A stretch of 32,021 bases of DNA, taken from positions 1 through 32,021 of the forward strand of contig PBSS01000007.1 in assembly GCA_002726315.1 (NCBI GenBank), read 5' to 3'. The notes beneath the pieces are model-generated. The model was not told the origin of the DNA and did no database searches. It saw only the letters and a program-made list of their open reading frames with translations. Position 1 is the stretch's first letter; every line of letters starts with the position of its first letter. This document shows positions 21,799 to 30,628 of this stretch, one piece after another. The translations under genes and the position numbers were made by a program. The DNA comes from Acidimicrobiaceae bacterium (GTDB lineage Bacteria; Actinomycetota; Acidimicrobiia; Acidimicrobiales; MedAcidi-G1).

Positions 21799-22508
21799 TG
21801 GGTGCCACCAAGACCAACGAACGACCGGGCACCCGCGCCGTGGCACGACACATCCGTGTGTCCGCGTCAAAGACGCGTGCTGTGCTTGACCTGATCAGGG
21901 GAGAGTCCTATGGGAGGGCCACTGAGATCCTGGAGTTCTCTGAGCGGTCTGTGTCCGAGGTGGTTTCCAAGTGCCTTGACTCGGCTGTAGCTAATGCAGA
22001 GCACAATGACGAGATAAGTGCCGAGGAGCTCTATGTGTCAGCCTGCTTCGCAGACGAGGGGCCGACGCTCAAGCGTTGGCGTCCAAGGGCACGAGGCCGT
22101 GCTACGCGCATCAACAAGAGGACCTGTCACATCACGATCATCGTTAGTCGATACAGCGTCGATGAGCTCGAGGCGATGCGTGAGCGTGCAGAGTCACGAG
22201 GCAGGGTGGATTCCAGTGAGCAGGCAGCGGAATCACGCCGTCAGCGGGTCCAAAAAAGTCGTGCTGTCGAGGCTGAGGCTGAGGCTGCAGAGGAGGCCGA
22301 AGCCGCTGCCGACGGTCGAGACACCGAGGAAGCATTAGGCGAAGCAGCTGAGATTTTGCCTGAAGAGGTCACAGGCGAGGCCATCGATGAAGCGGAAAGG
22401 GCTAGTGACGAAGTCACAGATGAGGTAGCCAAAGATGCAGTCGACGAAGCCGAAGAAGATGTCGTCGATGAAGACGAGTCTGCCAAGTCCACAGAGGAGC
22501 AGGGCTGA
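21798..22508 (+). CDS. rplV: 50S ribosomal protein uL22 with long charged C-terminal extension
   Basis: uL22 lines the exit tunnel with its extended hairpin. The core (residues 1 to about 122) is standard: [20 protein letters not shown], then the hairpin [19 protein letters not shown] and strand [11 protein letters not shown]. Family length is about 110-130 aa; this product has 236. The extra 114 residues begin basic and helical ([17 protein letters not shown]) and become strongly acidic, rich in Asp, Glu, Ala and Val. The tail likely projects on the solvent side near the tunnel exit. Both gene junctions are one-base overlaps (with rpsS and rpsC), so the tail is not an annotation artefact of a missed stop. 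Confidence 0.96.
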   Translation: MGATKTNERPGTRAVARHIRVSASKTRAVLDLIRGESYGRATEILEFSERSVSEVVSKCLDSAVANAEHNDEISAEELYVSACFADEGPTLKRWRPRARGRATRINKRTCHITIIVSRYSVDELEAMRERAESRGRVDSSEQAAESRRQRVQKSRAVEAEAEAAEEAEAAADGRDTEEALGEAAEILPEEVTGEAIDEAERASDEVTDEVAKDAVDEAEEDVVDEDESAKSTEEQG

Positions 22509-23458
22509 TGGGCCAAAAGGTAAACCCGTATGGGTTCCGTCTCGGTGTAACCACCGACTGGAAGTCGCGCTGGTTTGCGACCCGCCAGGAATATGCCGAC
22601 AACATCATCGAGGACTGGAAGGTGCGTGAGTACCTGATGACCGAGTTGCCGCATGCGGCAATCAGTCGTGTCGAGGTGGAGCGTACCCGCGACCGCCTCC
22701 GCGTGGATGTACACACGGCGAGACCTGGAATTGTCATAGGTCGTAAGGGCACCGAAGCTGATCGCTTGAGGACCGGTTTGGGTGATATAACCGGGAACAA
22801 CAGGGTCCAGCTCAACATTCAGGAGATCAAGGAGCCCGAGTTGGACGCCGCCCTAATCGCACAGGGCGTTGCTGATCAACTGGCTGGTCGGATTGCCTTT
22901 CGACGGGCCATGAAGCGAGCGGTCCAGAACGCACAGAAAGCAGGTGCGCTCGGAATCAGGGTGCAGTGTTCAGGTCGCCTCGGTGGCGCGGAGATGTCGC
23001 GTACTGAGTGGTATCGCGAAGGCCGTGTTCCACTACACACCTTGCGCGCCGACGTTGACTACGGATTCCGTGAAGCCCGTACAACCTATGGGCGCATCGG
23101 CGTGAAGGTCTGGATCTACAAGGGTGACATCCTCCCCTACAAGAGCCAATTGGAGGACAAGATCACCAAAGAGGCGGCCATGGCCGTTGGCGGGACCTCC
23201 GGCCAGACCAAGCCTGGCAAGGTAGTTTCCTCGTCCGCAGCTGTCCATCGTCGTTCGACTGAAGAGGTCGTCTCTGAAAAGCAGCCGGTGGTGTCAGAAG
23301 CGCCTGATGAGGAAGTTGACACATCTGTGGAGCCGCTTCCACTTGTCAAGGAAGGTGATGCAGAGTTTGAAAAGTTGCTTGCTGAAGAGGAAGCTATCGA
23401 GGCATCCACAAGGGAGCAGCACGAAACCCCCCACTTCCGGTCCGGGGACGGTGACTGA
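22508..23458 (+). CDS. rpsC: 30S ribosomal protein uS3 with acidic C-terminal extension
   Basis: uS3 forms the mRNA entry channel with S4 and S5 and contributes to helicase activity. The 316-aa product begins [20 protein letters not shown]. The KH domain GxxG element is GRKG at about 78-81, within [10 protein letters not shown]. The C-terminal core domain runs to about residue 214 ([14 protein letters not shown]). Typical length is 210-280; here about 100 residues follow, mostly acidic ([18 protein letters not shown], then [14 protein letters not shown]). It overlaps rplV by one base. Confidence 0.97.
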   Translation: MGQKVNPYGFRLGVTTDWKSRWFATRQEYADNIIEDWKVREYLMTELPHAAISRVEVERTRDRLRVDVHTARPGIVIGRKGTEADRLRTGLGDITGNNRVQLNIQEIKEPELDAALIAQGVADQLAGRIAFRRAMKRAVQNAQKAGALGIRVQCSGRLGGAEMSRTEWYREGRVPLHTLRADVDYGFREARTTYGRIGVKVWIYKGDILPYKSQLEDKITKEAAMAVGGTSGQTKPGKVVSSSAAVHRRSTEEVVSEKQPVVSEAPDEEVDTSVEPLPLVKEGDAEFEKLLAEEEAIEASTREQHETPHFRSGDGD

Positions 23459-23460
23459 TC

Positions 23461-23877
23461 GTGTTGATGCCCAAGAAGGTCAAACACCGTAAGCAACACC
23501 GTGGGAGGATGCGTGGTAACTCCAAGGGGATGACCGACGTCACCTTCGGTGAGTACGGAATCCAGGCATTGGAACCCGGGTGGATTACCGCCCGTCAGAT
23601 CGAGGCTGCTCGTATAGCCATGACCCGCCACATCAAGCGCGGTGGCAAGGTCTGGATCAACGTTTTCCCGGACAAGCCGGTTACTGAGAAGCCTGCTGAG
23701 ACCCGTATGGGTTCCGGCAAGGGAAACCCCGAGACATGGGTTGCCGTAGTGAAGCCCGGACGGATCTTGTTTGAACTCTCCTACAGCGACGTCGTGGTTG
23801 CACGCGAGGCAATTGATCGGGCCATCCAGAAGCTTCCGATCAGGGCTCGATTCGTCGAGCGAGAGGAGGGTTTCTAG
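23461..23877 (+). CDS. rplP: 50S ribosomal protein uL16
   Basis: uL16 organises the A-site side of the large subunit and contacts tRNA. The start is taken at GTG 23461, giving [19 protein letters not shown], which aligns with the usual MLIPxxVKHRKQH; an ATG at 23467 is an alternative. The product is 138 aa. It contains [20 protein letters not shown] and [15 protein letters not shown], the latter near the arginine hydroxylated by RoxA in E. coli. rpmC follows after two bases. Confidence 0.97.
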   Translation: MLMPKKVKHRKQHRGRMRGNSKGMTDVTFGEYGIQALEPGWITARQIEAARIAMTRHIKRGGKVWINVFPDKPVTEKPAETRMGSGKGNPETWVAVVKPGRILFELSYSDVVVAREAIDRAIQKLPIRARFVEREEGF

Positions 23878-23879
23878 CA

Positions 23880-24116
23880 ATGGTGAAGAAAAAGACGCTT
23901 GTCGAGGTAGGTGACACTGAACTGCTGGAGCGGTTGAGCGAGTCGAAAGAGGAGTTCTTTAATTTGCGATTCCAGCTGGTTACCGGAGAGTTGGAGAACC
24001 ATGCGCGCATCGGTGAGGTCAAGAAGACTATTGCTCGCCTCCTGACAGAGTTGCGTGCACGTGAGATCGAAGCAGCAGAAGCTCTGGCTACTGCTGGTGA
24101 GGAGGTGGACGGCTAA
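23880..24116 (+). CDS. rpmC: 50S ribosomal protein uL29
   Basis: uL29 is a small two-helix protein beside L23 at the tunnel exit. The 78-aa product contains LSESKEEFFNLRFQLVTGEL and RIGEVKKTIARLLTELRARE, the two helices, with a short acidic C terminus. It is slightly longer than the usual 63-70. The stop overlaps the rpsQ ATG by one base (TAATG). Confidence 0.96.
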   Translation: MVKKKTLVEVGDTELLERLSESKEEFFNLRFQLVTGELENHARIGEVKKTIARLLTELRAREIEAAEALATAGEEVDG

Positions 24117-24409
24117 TGGCAGAGACCGAAGCAACTAGCAACGAGGGCCCAGAGGCCAGGCCGAATCGGCGCAAGGTGCGCGAAGGCGTGGTCGTGTCAG
24201 ATCTTCAGGATAAGACAGCGGTTGTCCTCGTGGTCGACCGTGTGCGGCATCGCCGTTATGGCAAGACCATCCAGCGGTCAAAGCGCATCCACGTCCACGA
24301 CGAGGCCAACGACGTGAAGATCGGCGACCGCGTGAGAGTTCAGGAGACCCGCCCGCTTTCCAAGTTGAAGCGCTGGCGCCTCGTCGAGATCCTTGAGAGG
24401 GCCAGGTAG
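24116..24409 (+). CDS. rpsQ: 30S ribosomal protein uS17
   Basis: uS17 binds 16S rRNA early in 30S assembly. The 97-aa product has the OB-fold core starting VREGVVVSDLQDKTAVVLV, the segment RHRRYGKTIQRSKRIHVHDE and the signature VRVQETRPLSKLKRWRLVEI. The first 20 residues are an acidic lead. It starts at the ATG overlapping the rpmC stop, and rplN begins directly after its stop codon. Confidence 0.97.
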   Translation: MAETEATSNEGPEARPNRRKVREGVVVSDLQDKTAVVLVVDRVRHRRYGKTIQRSKRIHVHDEANDVKIGDRVRVQETRPLSKLKRWRLVEILERAR

Positions 24410-24778
24410 ATGATTCAACAAGAGACCCGCCTCAGGGTGGCAGACAACTCGGGTGCCCGTGAGGTGCTCTGTATCAAGGTATTGGGCGGCTCAAAGCGAC
24501 GTTACGCGTCTATCGGTGACGTGTTCACCGCCACGGTAAAAGATGCCACGCCGGGTGCAGCGGTGAAGAAGGGCGAGGTCGTCAGGTGTGTCGTCGTGCG
24601 TACGAAGAAGGAATGCCGGCGCCCAGACGGCTCATACATCAGGTTCGATGAAAATGCTGCTGTCTTGCTCAACGAGTTGGATCAGCCGCGTGGTACCCGC
24701 ATCTTCGGCCCCGTGGGTCGCGAATTGCGTGACCGGAAGTTCATGCGAATTGTCTCTTTGGCGCCGGAGGTGCTCTGA
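24410..24778 (+). CDS. rplN: 50S ribosomal protein uL14
   Basis: uL14 forms intersubunit bridges and is the docking site for the silencing factor RsfS. The 122-aa product [20 protein letters not shown] has the exact family length and conserved [20 protein letters not shown] near the C terminus. It begins immediately after the rpsQ stop, with GAGAGGGCCAGG serving as the ribosome-binding region. Confidence 0.98.
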   Translation: MIQQETRLRVADNSGAREVLCIKVLGGSKRRYASIGDVFTATVKDATPGAAVKKGEVVRCVVVRTKKECRRPDGSYIRFDENAAVLLNELDQPRGTRIFGPVGRELRDRKFMRIVSLAPEVL

Positions 24779-24779
24779 G

Positions 24780-25094
24780 ATGAAGATCAAGAAGGGCGAC
24801 ACCGTTCGGATCTTGGCCGGCAAGGACAGGGGTCGTGAGGGAGAAGTGACCCGTGCACTTCCCTCCGAGGGAAAGGTGATCGTCGAGGGCATCAACATAG
24901 CTAAGCGTCACCAGAAGCCCACTAGCGCAACCATGCAGGGAGGAATTATTGACAAGGCGATGGCGCTTCACGTATCGAACGTGGCGGTCATCAGCCCGAG
25001 TGACGGTAAGCCGACCAGGGTTGGCTATCGCTTTGACACCGATGGTGTGAAGGTGCGGATCTGTCAGAGGACGGGGGTGGAGCTCGATGGTTGA
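24780..25094 (+). CDS. rplX: 50S ribosomal protein uL24
   Basis: uL24 initiates large-subunit assembly near the tunnel exit. The ORF track start at 24588 lies inside rplN; the ATG at 24780 gives [20 protein letters not shown], the family N terminus, and 104 aa. The KOW-type motif and the segment [13 protein letters not shown] are present. It follows rplN by one base and overlaps the start of rplE by eight bases. Confidence 0.97.
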   Translation: MKIKKGDTVRILAGKDRGREGEVTRALPSEGKVIVEGINIAKRHQKPTSATMQGGIIDKAMALHVSNVAVISPSDGKPTRVGYRFDTDGVKVRICQRTGVELDG

Positions 25095-25659
25095 GACAAC
25101 GACCACAACTGCTGTCCGCCTCCGGGACCTGTATGTCGACGAGGTCCAGTCGGGCCTTCAGGCCGAGTTGGGCTTTTCCAATATTATGCAGGTGCCGAAA
25201 CTCAAGAAAATTGTTGTCAATATGGGCGTCGGTGATGCTGCTCAACAGGCCAAGTTGCTCGATGGAGCCCTTGTCGATCTCGAGTCGATCACCGGCCAGA
25301 AGCCTTTGGTGACTAAGGCCAGGACCTCAATCTCCAACTTCAAGTTGCGTGAGGGGCAGGCGATCGGGGCAAAGGTCACCCTCCGGGGCCCGCGGATGTA
25401 CGAGTTTCTGGATCGCCTAATCAGTCTCGCAATTCCCCGTATCCGGGACTTCCGTGGTCTCAACCCGCGGTCGTTTGACGGCAACGGGAACTACACATTC
25501 GGTGTGACAGAGCAACTCATCTTCCCGGAGATCGACTACGACACTGTTGACCGCACCAGAGGTATGGACATAACGATCGTGACATCCGCATCCGATGACG
25601 CTGGGGGTCGTGCACTCCTAACCGCATTTGGATTTCCGTTCCGCAAGGAGGGGCAGTAG
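25087..25659 (+). CDS. rplE: 50S ribosomal protein uL5
   Basis: uL5 binds 5S rRNA and contacts P-site tRNA. The 190-aa product has [36 protein letters not shown] and [20 protein letters not shown], all conserved in the family. The ATG at 25087 overlaps rplX by eight bases, and AGGACGGGGGTGGAG serves as the upstream purine tract. The stop overlaps the following GTG by one base. Confidence 0.97.
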   Translation: MVETTTTTAVRLRDLYVDEVQSGLQAELGFSNIMQVPKLKKIVVNMGVGDAAQQAKLLDGALVDLESITGQKPLVTKARTSISNFKLREGQAIGAKVTLRGPRMYEFLDRLISLAIPRIRDFRGLNPRSFDGNGNYTFGVTEQLIFPEIDYDTVDRTRGMDITIVTSASDDAGGRALLTAFGFPFRKEGQ

Positions 25660-25844
25660 TGGCAAAGAAAGCACTCGTCAACAAGCAGCAGAAGACGCCC
25701 AAGTTCAAGGTCCGTGCCTATACGCGGTGTCGCCGCTGTGGGCGTCCGCGCTCCGTGTACCGGGCCTTCAACCTGTGTCGCGTCTGCCTGCGATCGATGG
25801 CCCATGCAGGTGAGATTCCAGGCCTCACGAAGGCCAGTTGGTAG
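25659..25844 (+). CDS. rpsZ: 30S ribosomal protein uS14, type Z (zinc form)
   Basis: uS14 sits in the 30S head. This 61-aa short form starts at GTG 25659 and carries two cysteine pairs, CRRC and CRVC, for one structural zinc. It contains [20 protein letters not shown], characteristic of the type Z (C+) form. The longer zinc-free paralogue is not in this window. The start overlaps the rplE stop by one base. Confidence 0.97.
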   Translation: MAKKALVNKQQKTPKFKVRAYTRCRRCGRPRSVYRAFNLCRVCLRSMAHAGEIPGLTKASW

Positions 25845-25857
25845 GGGGTGATCTGAG

Positions 25858-26262
25858 ATGACAATGACTGATCCAGTGGCCGACATGCTCACCCGCATCC
25901 GCAACGCCAACCAGGCAATGCACGACGGGTTGGACATGCCGTCCTCTAACCAGAAGGTTGCCCTCGCCGGAGTGCTCAAGAGCGAGGGCTACATCACCGA
26001 CTTCGACGTCGCCGATGCCTCCAACGGGCCGGGGAAGGTGCTGACCATCCAGATGAAGTATTCACCTGAACGGGAGAGAGTGATTAGCGGCGTCCAGCGC
26101 GTATCAAAGCCGGGTCTGCGCGTCTACACCAACTCCACCACAATCCCCCGCGTCTTGGGTGGTCTCGGCGTAGCCGTGATCAGCACCAGCAAGGGCCTGA
26201 TGAGCGATCGCGAGGCACGTCGCCGCCACATGGGCGGCGAGGTGCTCTGTTACGTCTGGTAG
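25858..26262 (+). CDS. rpsH: 30S ribosomal protein uS8
   Basis: uS8 binds the 16S central domain; in E. coli it also represses the spc operon. The 134-aa product begins [20 protein letters not shown] and has the C-terminal signature [20 protein letters not shown]. Internal ATGs at 25864 could be the true start. GTAGGGGGTGATCTGAG lies upstream. Length is typical. Confidence 0.97.
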   Translation: MTMTDPVADMLTRIRNANQAMHDGLDMPSSNQKVALAGVLKSEGYITDFDVADASNGPGKVLTIQMKYSPERERVISGVQRVSKPGLRVYTNSTTIPRVLGGLGVAVISTSKGLMSDREARRRHMGGEVLCYVW

Positions 26263-26274
26263 GGGAGGAACGAT

Positions 26275-26814
26275 ATGTCCAGAGTTGGCAAAGCTCCCAT
26301 AGTTGTTCCATCCGGCGTTGAAGTGACTCTCAAAGGCCAGCACGTGGAGGTGACTGGTCCCAAGGGAACAATTGACTTGACCGTCCCGGGCGATATCAGT
26401 GTCCGCCAAGATGGCGACACGATCGTGGTCGAACGCCCCGATGATGAGAGGAAGAACCGGGCACTGCACGGTTTGGCCAGGTCCCTAGTGAACAACATGG
26501 TCTTGGGTGTTTCCGAAGGATTCACGCGTGAACTCGAGATAATCGGGGTCGGCTATCGGGCCGTGGCGAAGGGTACCGATGCTCTCGAGCTGCAGTTGGG
26601 TTTCAGCCACCCAGTCAACGTGAAGGCTCCCGAGGGCATCACGTTTGATGTTCCGGAGCCCACAAGGATCATTGTTTCGGGCATCGACAAGCAGGCGGTT
26701 GGTCAAACAGCTGCCGTTATCCGTTCCTACCGTAAGCCGGAGCCTTACAAAGGCAAGGGAATCAGGTATCTCGGCGAGCATGTGGCTCGCAAGGCCGGAA
26801 AGGCTGCCAAGTGA
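26275..26814 (+). CDS. rplF: 50S ribosomal protein uL6
   Basis: uL6 lies near the sarcin-ricin loop and factor-binding site. The 179-aa product begins [19 protein letters not shown] and has the C-terminal signature [20 protein letters not shown]. Both duplicated L6 folds are present. It follows GGGGAGGAACGAT, and its stop overlaps the rplR GTG by four bases. Confidence 0.98.
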   Translation: MSRVGKAPIVVPSGVEVTLKGQHVEVTGPKGTIDLTVPGDISVRQDGDTIVVERPDDERKNRALHGLARSLVNNMVLGVSEGFTRELEIIGVGYRAVAKGTDALELQLGFSHPVNVKAPEGITFDVPEPTRIIVSGIDKQAVGQTAAVIRSYRKPEPYKGKGIRYLGEHVARKAGKAAK

Positions 26815-27167
26815 GTACCACCAATCGACGTACGGGCCGTATCCGCCGACACCGTCGGGTACGTAAGGTCGTCCGCGGCACCGCTATCCGGCCACGCTTG
26901 GCCGTATTTAGGTCGAGCCGGAACATCTCGGCACAGGTCATCGATGACCATACAGGCACCACTTTGGTCTCGGCTTCCAGCCAGCAAGCTGGAGTCGCTG
27001 ACGGTTCTACTGGGATCGCAGCGGCGACCGAGGTGGGAAAGGTGGTTGCCGAAAGGGCACGTACGGCCGGCGTCGAGAGGGTCGTATTCGATCGAGGCGG
27101 TTATCGCTATCACGGGCGGGTGGCAGCCCTTGCCGACGCTGCCCGTGATGCAGGACTGGAGTTCTAG
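26811..27167 (+). CDS. rplR: 50S ribosomal protein uL18
   Basis: uL18 binds 5S rRNA with L5. The 118-aa product starts at GTG 26811 with a basic N-terminal tail ([20 protein letters not shown]). It contains [20 protein letters not shown] and ends [20 protein letters not shown] plus a short tail. It overlaps rplF by four bases and rpsE by one. Confidence 0.97.
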   Translation: MSTTNRRTGRIRRHRRVRKVVRGTAIRPRLAVFRSSRNISAQVIDDHTGTTLVSASSQQAGVADGSTGIAAATEVGKVVAERARTAGVERVVFDRGGYRYHGRVAALADAARDAGLEF

Positions 27168-27760
27168 TGGCACAGCAGAGACAGAAGACCGATGACTCCC
27201 AGCTGCGGGAGTCACGGGTCATCCACATCAACCGGGTAGCCAAGGTGGTTAAGGGTGGGCGAAGGTTCTCGTTCACTGCCCTCGTTGTGGTTGGCGACGG
27301 AGCTGGTCGGGTCGGCCTCGGGTATGGCAAGGCTAAGGAAGTGCCCCTCGCGATTCAAAAGGGAACTGAAGAGGCCAAACGGAACCTGTTCGACGTGGCA
27401 CTTACTGGTTCCACAATCATCCACCCGGTCGTGGGCACTATGGGTGGTGGACGTGTAATGCTCAAGCCGGCTGCTCCTGGTACCGGTGTGATCGCCGGCG
27501 GTGCTGCTAGGGCCATCCTGGAGGAAGCTGGGGTTCATGACGTTCTCTGCAAGTCGATGGGTTCGTCCAACCACATCAACGTGGCACGGGCCACAATCAA
27601 CGGCCTCAAGTCACTGCGTAGGCCCGACGAGATTGCACGCCTGCGGGGCTTGGACCCCGAGGAGTTCGTACCTATGGCACTGCTTACCGCCTATCGCAGG
27701 ACAGAGGCAGGGGTGGCCAGCCCTGAGGTCGGTGGGAGTGAAGAGGAGGTGTCGACATGA
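27167..27760 (+). CDS. rpsE: 30S ribosomal protein uS5
   Basis: uS5 lines the mRNA entry channel and affects fidelity. The 197-aa product starts at GTG 27167 ([20 protein letters not shown]). It has the double-stranded RNA-binding-like region [20 protein letters not shown] and [20 protein letters not shown], followed by [21 protein letters not shown] short acidic C terminus overlaps the rpmD start by four bases (ATGA). Confidence 0.97.
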   Translation: MAQQRQKTDDSQLRESRVIHINRVAKVVKGGRRFSFTALVVVGDGAGRVGLGYGKAKEVPLAIQKGTEEAKRNLFDVALTGSTIIHPVVGTMGGGRVMLKPAAPGTGVIAGGAARAILEEAGVHDVLCKSMGSSNHINVARATINGLKSLRRPDEIARLRGLDPEEFVPMALLTAYRRTEAGVASPEVGGSEEEVST

Positions 27761-27954
27761 GTACGCCAAACTCCGGAAACCTCAAGGTGACCCAGGTCCG
27801 TTCCACGATCGGCACTAAACCCAAGCAGAGGGGAACGCTGCGTGCCCTGGGGCTCGGCCGGATTGGCCGAAGCAACGTCTTGCCGAATCGGGGAGAGATC
27901 CGGGGCATGATTGCCCGGGTCCCACACCTGATCAAGGTAGAGGAGGTCGAGTGA
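27757..27954 (+). CDS. rpmD: 50S ribosomal protein uL30
   Basis: uL30 is a small large-subunit protein absent from some bacterial groups. The 65-aa product has [20 protein letters not shown] and [20 protein letters not shown], both typical. It starts at ATG 27757, overlapping rpsE, and rplO begins one base after its stop (TGAGATG). Confidence 0.97.
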   Translation: MSTPNSGNLKVTQVRSTIGTKPKQRGTLRALGLGRIGRSNVLPNRGEIRGMIARVPHLIKVEEVE

Positions 27955-27955
27955 G

Positions 27956-28441
27956 ATGAAGGTCCATGATCTGACGCCCCCGCCGGGGTCCCGCACGCGG
28001 GGGAAGCGCGTGGCCCGTGGAATCGGTGGCAAGGGTGGCAAGACCGCTGGTCGCGGGATGAAGGGCCAGCGGGCCCGCAACACGGTCCGTCACGGATTCG
28101 AAGGTGGGCAGATGCCCTTGAACCAACGGATTCCCAAGCTACGTGGTTTCAAGAATCCTTTTCGGGTTGAGTACCAGGCCGTAAACTTGGACACCATCGA
28201 GGAGTCGGGCTTGACCGATGTGAGCCCTGAGACGCTACTCACCAAGGGCCTGGTTGGTAAGAACTCACTTATCAAGGTTCTGGGTCGGGGTGAGATCACA
28301 CGGGCGGTTACCGTGAAGGCACATGCCTTCTCGAAGTCTGCCGAGGTGGCGATCCTGGCTGCTGATGGGACCATCGAAAAACTATCTCTGCCCTTTGCTG
28401 TGAGGCCTCCGGCCAGCGGCAACGCGCTGATGAACCGCTGA
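27956..28441 (+). CDS. rplO: 50S ribosomal protein uL15
   Basis: uL15 is a late-assembly protein of the large subunit. The 161-aa product begins MKVHDLTPPPGSRTRGKRVA and has the glycine-rich N-terminal region RGIGGKGGKTAGRGMKGQRA and FEGGQMPLNQRIPKLRGF. Length is slightly above the usual 145-150. secY follows after 55 bases, the longest gap since rplC. Confidence 0.97.
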   Translation: MKVHDLTPPPGSRTRGKRVARGIGGKGGKTAGRGMKGQRARNTVRHGFEGGQMPLNQRIPKLRGFKNPFRVEYQAVNLDTIEESGLTDVSPETLLTKGLVGKNSLIKVLGRGEITRAVTVKAHAFSKSAEVAILAADGTIEKLSLPFAVRPPASGNALMNR

Positions 28442-28496
28442 CCACATCCATTTTCTCCGGGTCGAACCGGGGGACACCCGACAACGGGGAGCAAAC

Positions 28497-29828
28497 GTGA
28501 TTTCCAGCATGCTGAACATGTTCAGGGTCGCAGATCTGCGCAAGCGGATCCTGTTCACACTGCTCATGATCCTGCTTTACAGGATCGGTGCCTTCATGCC
28601 GGCTCCGGGAATCGACGTCGAACAGGTCCAGTTGCTGCGCGACAGGGCCAACCAGGGTGGCGTGCTGGCCTTCCTCCAGTTGTTCTCGGGTGGAGCGCTC
28701 ACCACATTCGCCGTATTCGCTTTGGGCGTCATGCCTTACATCACCTCGTCGATCATCATGCAGGTTCTGGGGGTAGTCGTTCCCAAAATCGAGCAGTGGC
28801 AGCAACAGGGGGCTGTGGGCCAGCGCAAGATTACCCAATGGACCCGTTACCTGACCGTGGTCATCGCAGTCATCCAGTCCACAAGTTTCGCCTTTCTTTT
28901 CAACAGTGGAGGAAACTCCATCAGTGGATCTTCAGGCTCGAATCTGTTACCCAACTTCCACATCGGAACGGTCAGCGTGGTGGTGCTCACTCTTACCGCT
29001 GGCACCGCACTGCTCATGTGGATGGGTGAGCTGATAACCCAGAAGGGAATTGGCAACGGCATGTCACTCCTGATCATGATCTCGATCGTGAGTGCATTCC
29101 CGGCACAGGGATCCCTGATACATGCGGAGAACGGTCCCGCAGCGCTCGGTGTTGTCCTGCTTGTCCTAGTCGGTCTCGTAGCTACGATCGTCTTTGTTGA
29201 ACAGGGCCAGCGTCGGATTCCGGTGCAGTTTGCCAAGCGGGTGGTTGGGCGACGCATGTACGGGGGTCAGAACACCTACATCCCCCTGAAGGTCAACCAA
29301 TCGGGTGTAATCCCGATCATTTTCGCATCTTCAGTCCTGTACCTGCCCGTGCTGTTGGCCGCCGCCCTTCCATGGGACGGCTTTCGTGGTTGGATCGACG
29401 ACAATCTGGCCCAGCCGGACAACGTGTTCTACTTCAGCATCACCGGTCTCTTGGTGGTGGGTTTTGCCTACTTCTATACGGCCATCACCTTCGATCCGGT
29501 CAAACAGGCCGACACGATCCGCAAGCAAGGTGGCTTTGTCCCCGGAATCCGCCCCGGTTACCAGACTGAGAGATATCTGGCCAAGATCCTCTCCCGGATA
29601 ACACTCCCGGGTGCACTTTTCCTGGCAGCGGTTGCACTGATCCCCTCGATCCTCATCAACGTGTTTCTCGACACCAGTTCCGGGATCGGCAGTTCCTCTG
29701 GCGCAGGAGCAGCCGGTTTTGGATTTGTGGGGATCTCAATTCTGATTGCCGCTGGTGTATCTCTTGAGACCATGAAGCAGGTCGATTCACAGTTGACTAT
29801 GCGTAACTATGAAGGCTTCCTCAAGTAG
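28497..29828 (+). CDS. secY: Preprotein translocase subunit SecY
   Basis: SecY is the pore of the Sec translocon in the inner membrane. The 443-aa product starts at GTG 28497 (MISSMLNMFRVADLRKRIL) after GGGGAGCAAAC. An ATG at 28509 is an alternative. About ten hydrophobic spans are visible, with the family segments LYRIGAFMPAPGID, SGGALTTFAVFALGVMPYIT and ITFDPVKQADTIRKQGGFVP. The C-terminal cytoplasmic tail ends TMRNYEGFLK. Its partner secE is at 668-964. adk follows after 26 bases. Confidence 0.98.
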   Translation: MISSMLNMFRVADLRKRILFTLLMILLYRIGAFMPAPGIDVEQVQLLRDRANQGGVLAFLQLFSGGALTTFAVFALGVMPYITSSIIMQVLGVVVPKIEQWQQQGAVGQRKITQWTRYLTVVIAVIQSTSFAFLFNSGGNSISGSSGSNLLPNFHIGTVSVVVLTLTAGTALLMWMGELITQKGIGNGMSLLIMISIVSAFPAQGSLIHAENGPAALGVVLLVLVGLVATIVFVEQGQRRIPVQFAKRVVGRRMYGGQNTYIPLKVNQSGVIPIIFASSVLYLPVLLAAALPWDGFRGWIDDNLAQPDNVFYFSITGLLVVGFAYFYTAITFDPVKQADTIRKQGGFVPGIRPGYQTERYLAKILSRITLPGALFLAAVALIPSILINVFLDTSSGIGSSSGAGAAGFGFVGISILIAAGVSLETMKQVDSQLTMRNYEGFLK

Positions 29829-29854
29829 TCCTGCTGCTTGCGCGACTTGATGTC

Positions 29855-30427
29855 ATGACTTCAGCTCACCTGGTGATCCTGGGTCGTCAGGGTTCCGGAA
29901 AGGGCACCCAATGTGAGCGCCTGGTTGAGGCATACGGCATGATCCATGTTTCCACTGGTGTCATGTTGAGGTCTGCTGTGGCGGCCGGTACCGAATTGGG
30001 CCGCGAGGCCCAGGCGATCATGGACACGGGAAACCTTGTGCCCGATGAGGTAATCAACGGAATTGTTGCTGAGAGGCTCGCAATGCCCGACGTGGTCGAG
30101 CACGGTGCGGTTCTTGACGGATTCCCCCGCACACCTGTTCAAGCTCAGGTGCTTGAGGACATGTTGGATTTGGCAGGGACCCCCCTGGTCGGCGCTCTCA
30201 ACCTAGACGTACCTGTCGGCGTGGTGATCCATCGCATGTTGGATCGTGGTCGTGTTGACGACACCGAAGAGGCGATTCGCCGCCGCCTGGACCTCTACGA
30301 GTCTGAGACCGAGCCCTTGCTCTCGTGGTTTGAGGACAGAGGTCTATTGAAGGTGGTTGACGGCCTCGGCAGTGAGGAAGAGGTGTTTTTGCGACTCTGC
30401 ACCACTGTCGACGAGATCCTGGGATGA
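29855..30427 (+). CDS. adk: Adenylate kinase
   Basis: Adk interconverts ATP plus AMP and two ADP. The 190-aa product is the short type without a zinc-finger LID. The P loop is GRQGSGKGTQ; most bacteria have GPPGAGKGT, so two residues ahead of the invariant glycine differ, but the GxxGxGKGT pattern is intact. The AMP-site segment reads STGVMLR, where the usual sequence is STGDMLR. DGFPRTPVQAQ and GRVDDTEEAIRRRL keep the catalytic arginines and the LID aspartates. Its stop overlaps an ATG of a possible 57-aa ORF. Confidence 0.95.
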   Translation: MTSAHLVILGRQGSGKGTQCERLVEAYGMIHVSTGVMLRSAVAAGTELGREAQAIMDTGNLVPDEVINGIVAERLAMPDVVEHGAVLDGFPRTPVQAQVLEDMLDLAGTPLVGALNLDVPVGVVIHRMLDRGRVDDTEEAIRRRLDLYESETEPLLSWFEDRGLLKVVDGLGSEEEVFLRLCTTVDEILG

Positions 30428-30597
30428 ACGGTACTTCGCGGATGGACCCGCAGGCGGGTTGGACCCTTCTGGGGCCTGCGATAGCGTTGTTCCTCGGCCT
30501 CGGCCGGGCTGCAGCCCGTGTCGCTGGTGGGTATCCGGCTAGGTATGCCCATGATCGTCAGGTACGCCAACGGTGTGTCCAGGGCGCTCAGAGTTGA
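30424..30597 (+). CDS. Possible small membrane protein, 57 aa, coupled to adk
   Basis: Too short for the ORF track. The ATG at 30424 overlaps the adk stop as ATGA, the junction style used by real genes in this cluster. It ends at TGA 30595-30597, 31 nt before infA. The product starts MNGTSRMDPQAGWTLLGP and has one hydrophobic stretch (about residues 13-27, TLLGPAIALFLGLG) followed by a basic C-terminal half rich in Arg. I recognise no family. It occupies the place where map is found in many actinobacteria. It could be a single-pass membrane protein or a chance reading frame; a 14-bp palindrome lies inside it. Confidence 0.4.
   Translation: MNGTSRMDPQAGWTLLGPAIALFLGLGRAAARVAGGYPARYAHDRQVRQRCVQGAQS
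30505..30518. other. 14-bp perfect palindrome in adk-infA spacer
   Basis: CGGGCTGCAGCCCG (30505-30518) is a perfect palindrome about 110 nt before infA. As RNA it would fold only with a very small loop, so a protein-binding site is as likely as a hairpin. It also lies within the 57-aa ORF. Confidence 0.5.
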
Positions 30598-30616
30598 AAT
30601 ATTTGACCAATAATGT
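30594..30616 (+). promoter_or_regulatory. Candidate infA promoter region (AT-rich)
   Basis: TTGAAATATTTGACCAATAA (start of 30594-30616) is an AT-rich island in GC-rich surroundings and precedes infA by only about 12 bases. Both TTGAAA and TTGACC resemble -35 elements and TAATGT resembles a -10, but no pair has standard spacing. A short-leader promoter is possible. Confidence 0.3.
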
Positions 30617-30628
30617 ACAACCGGGAGT

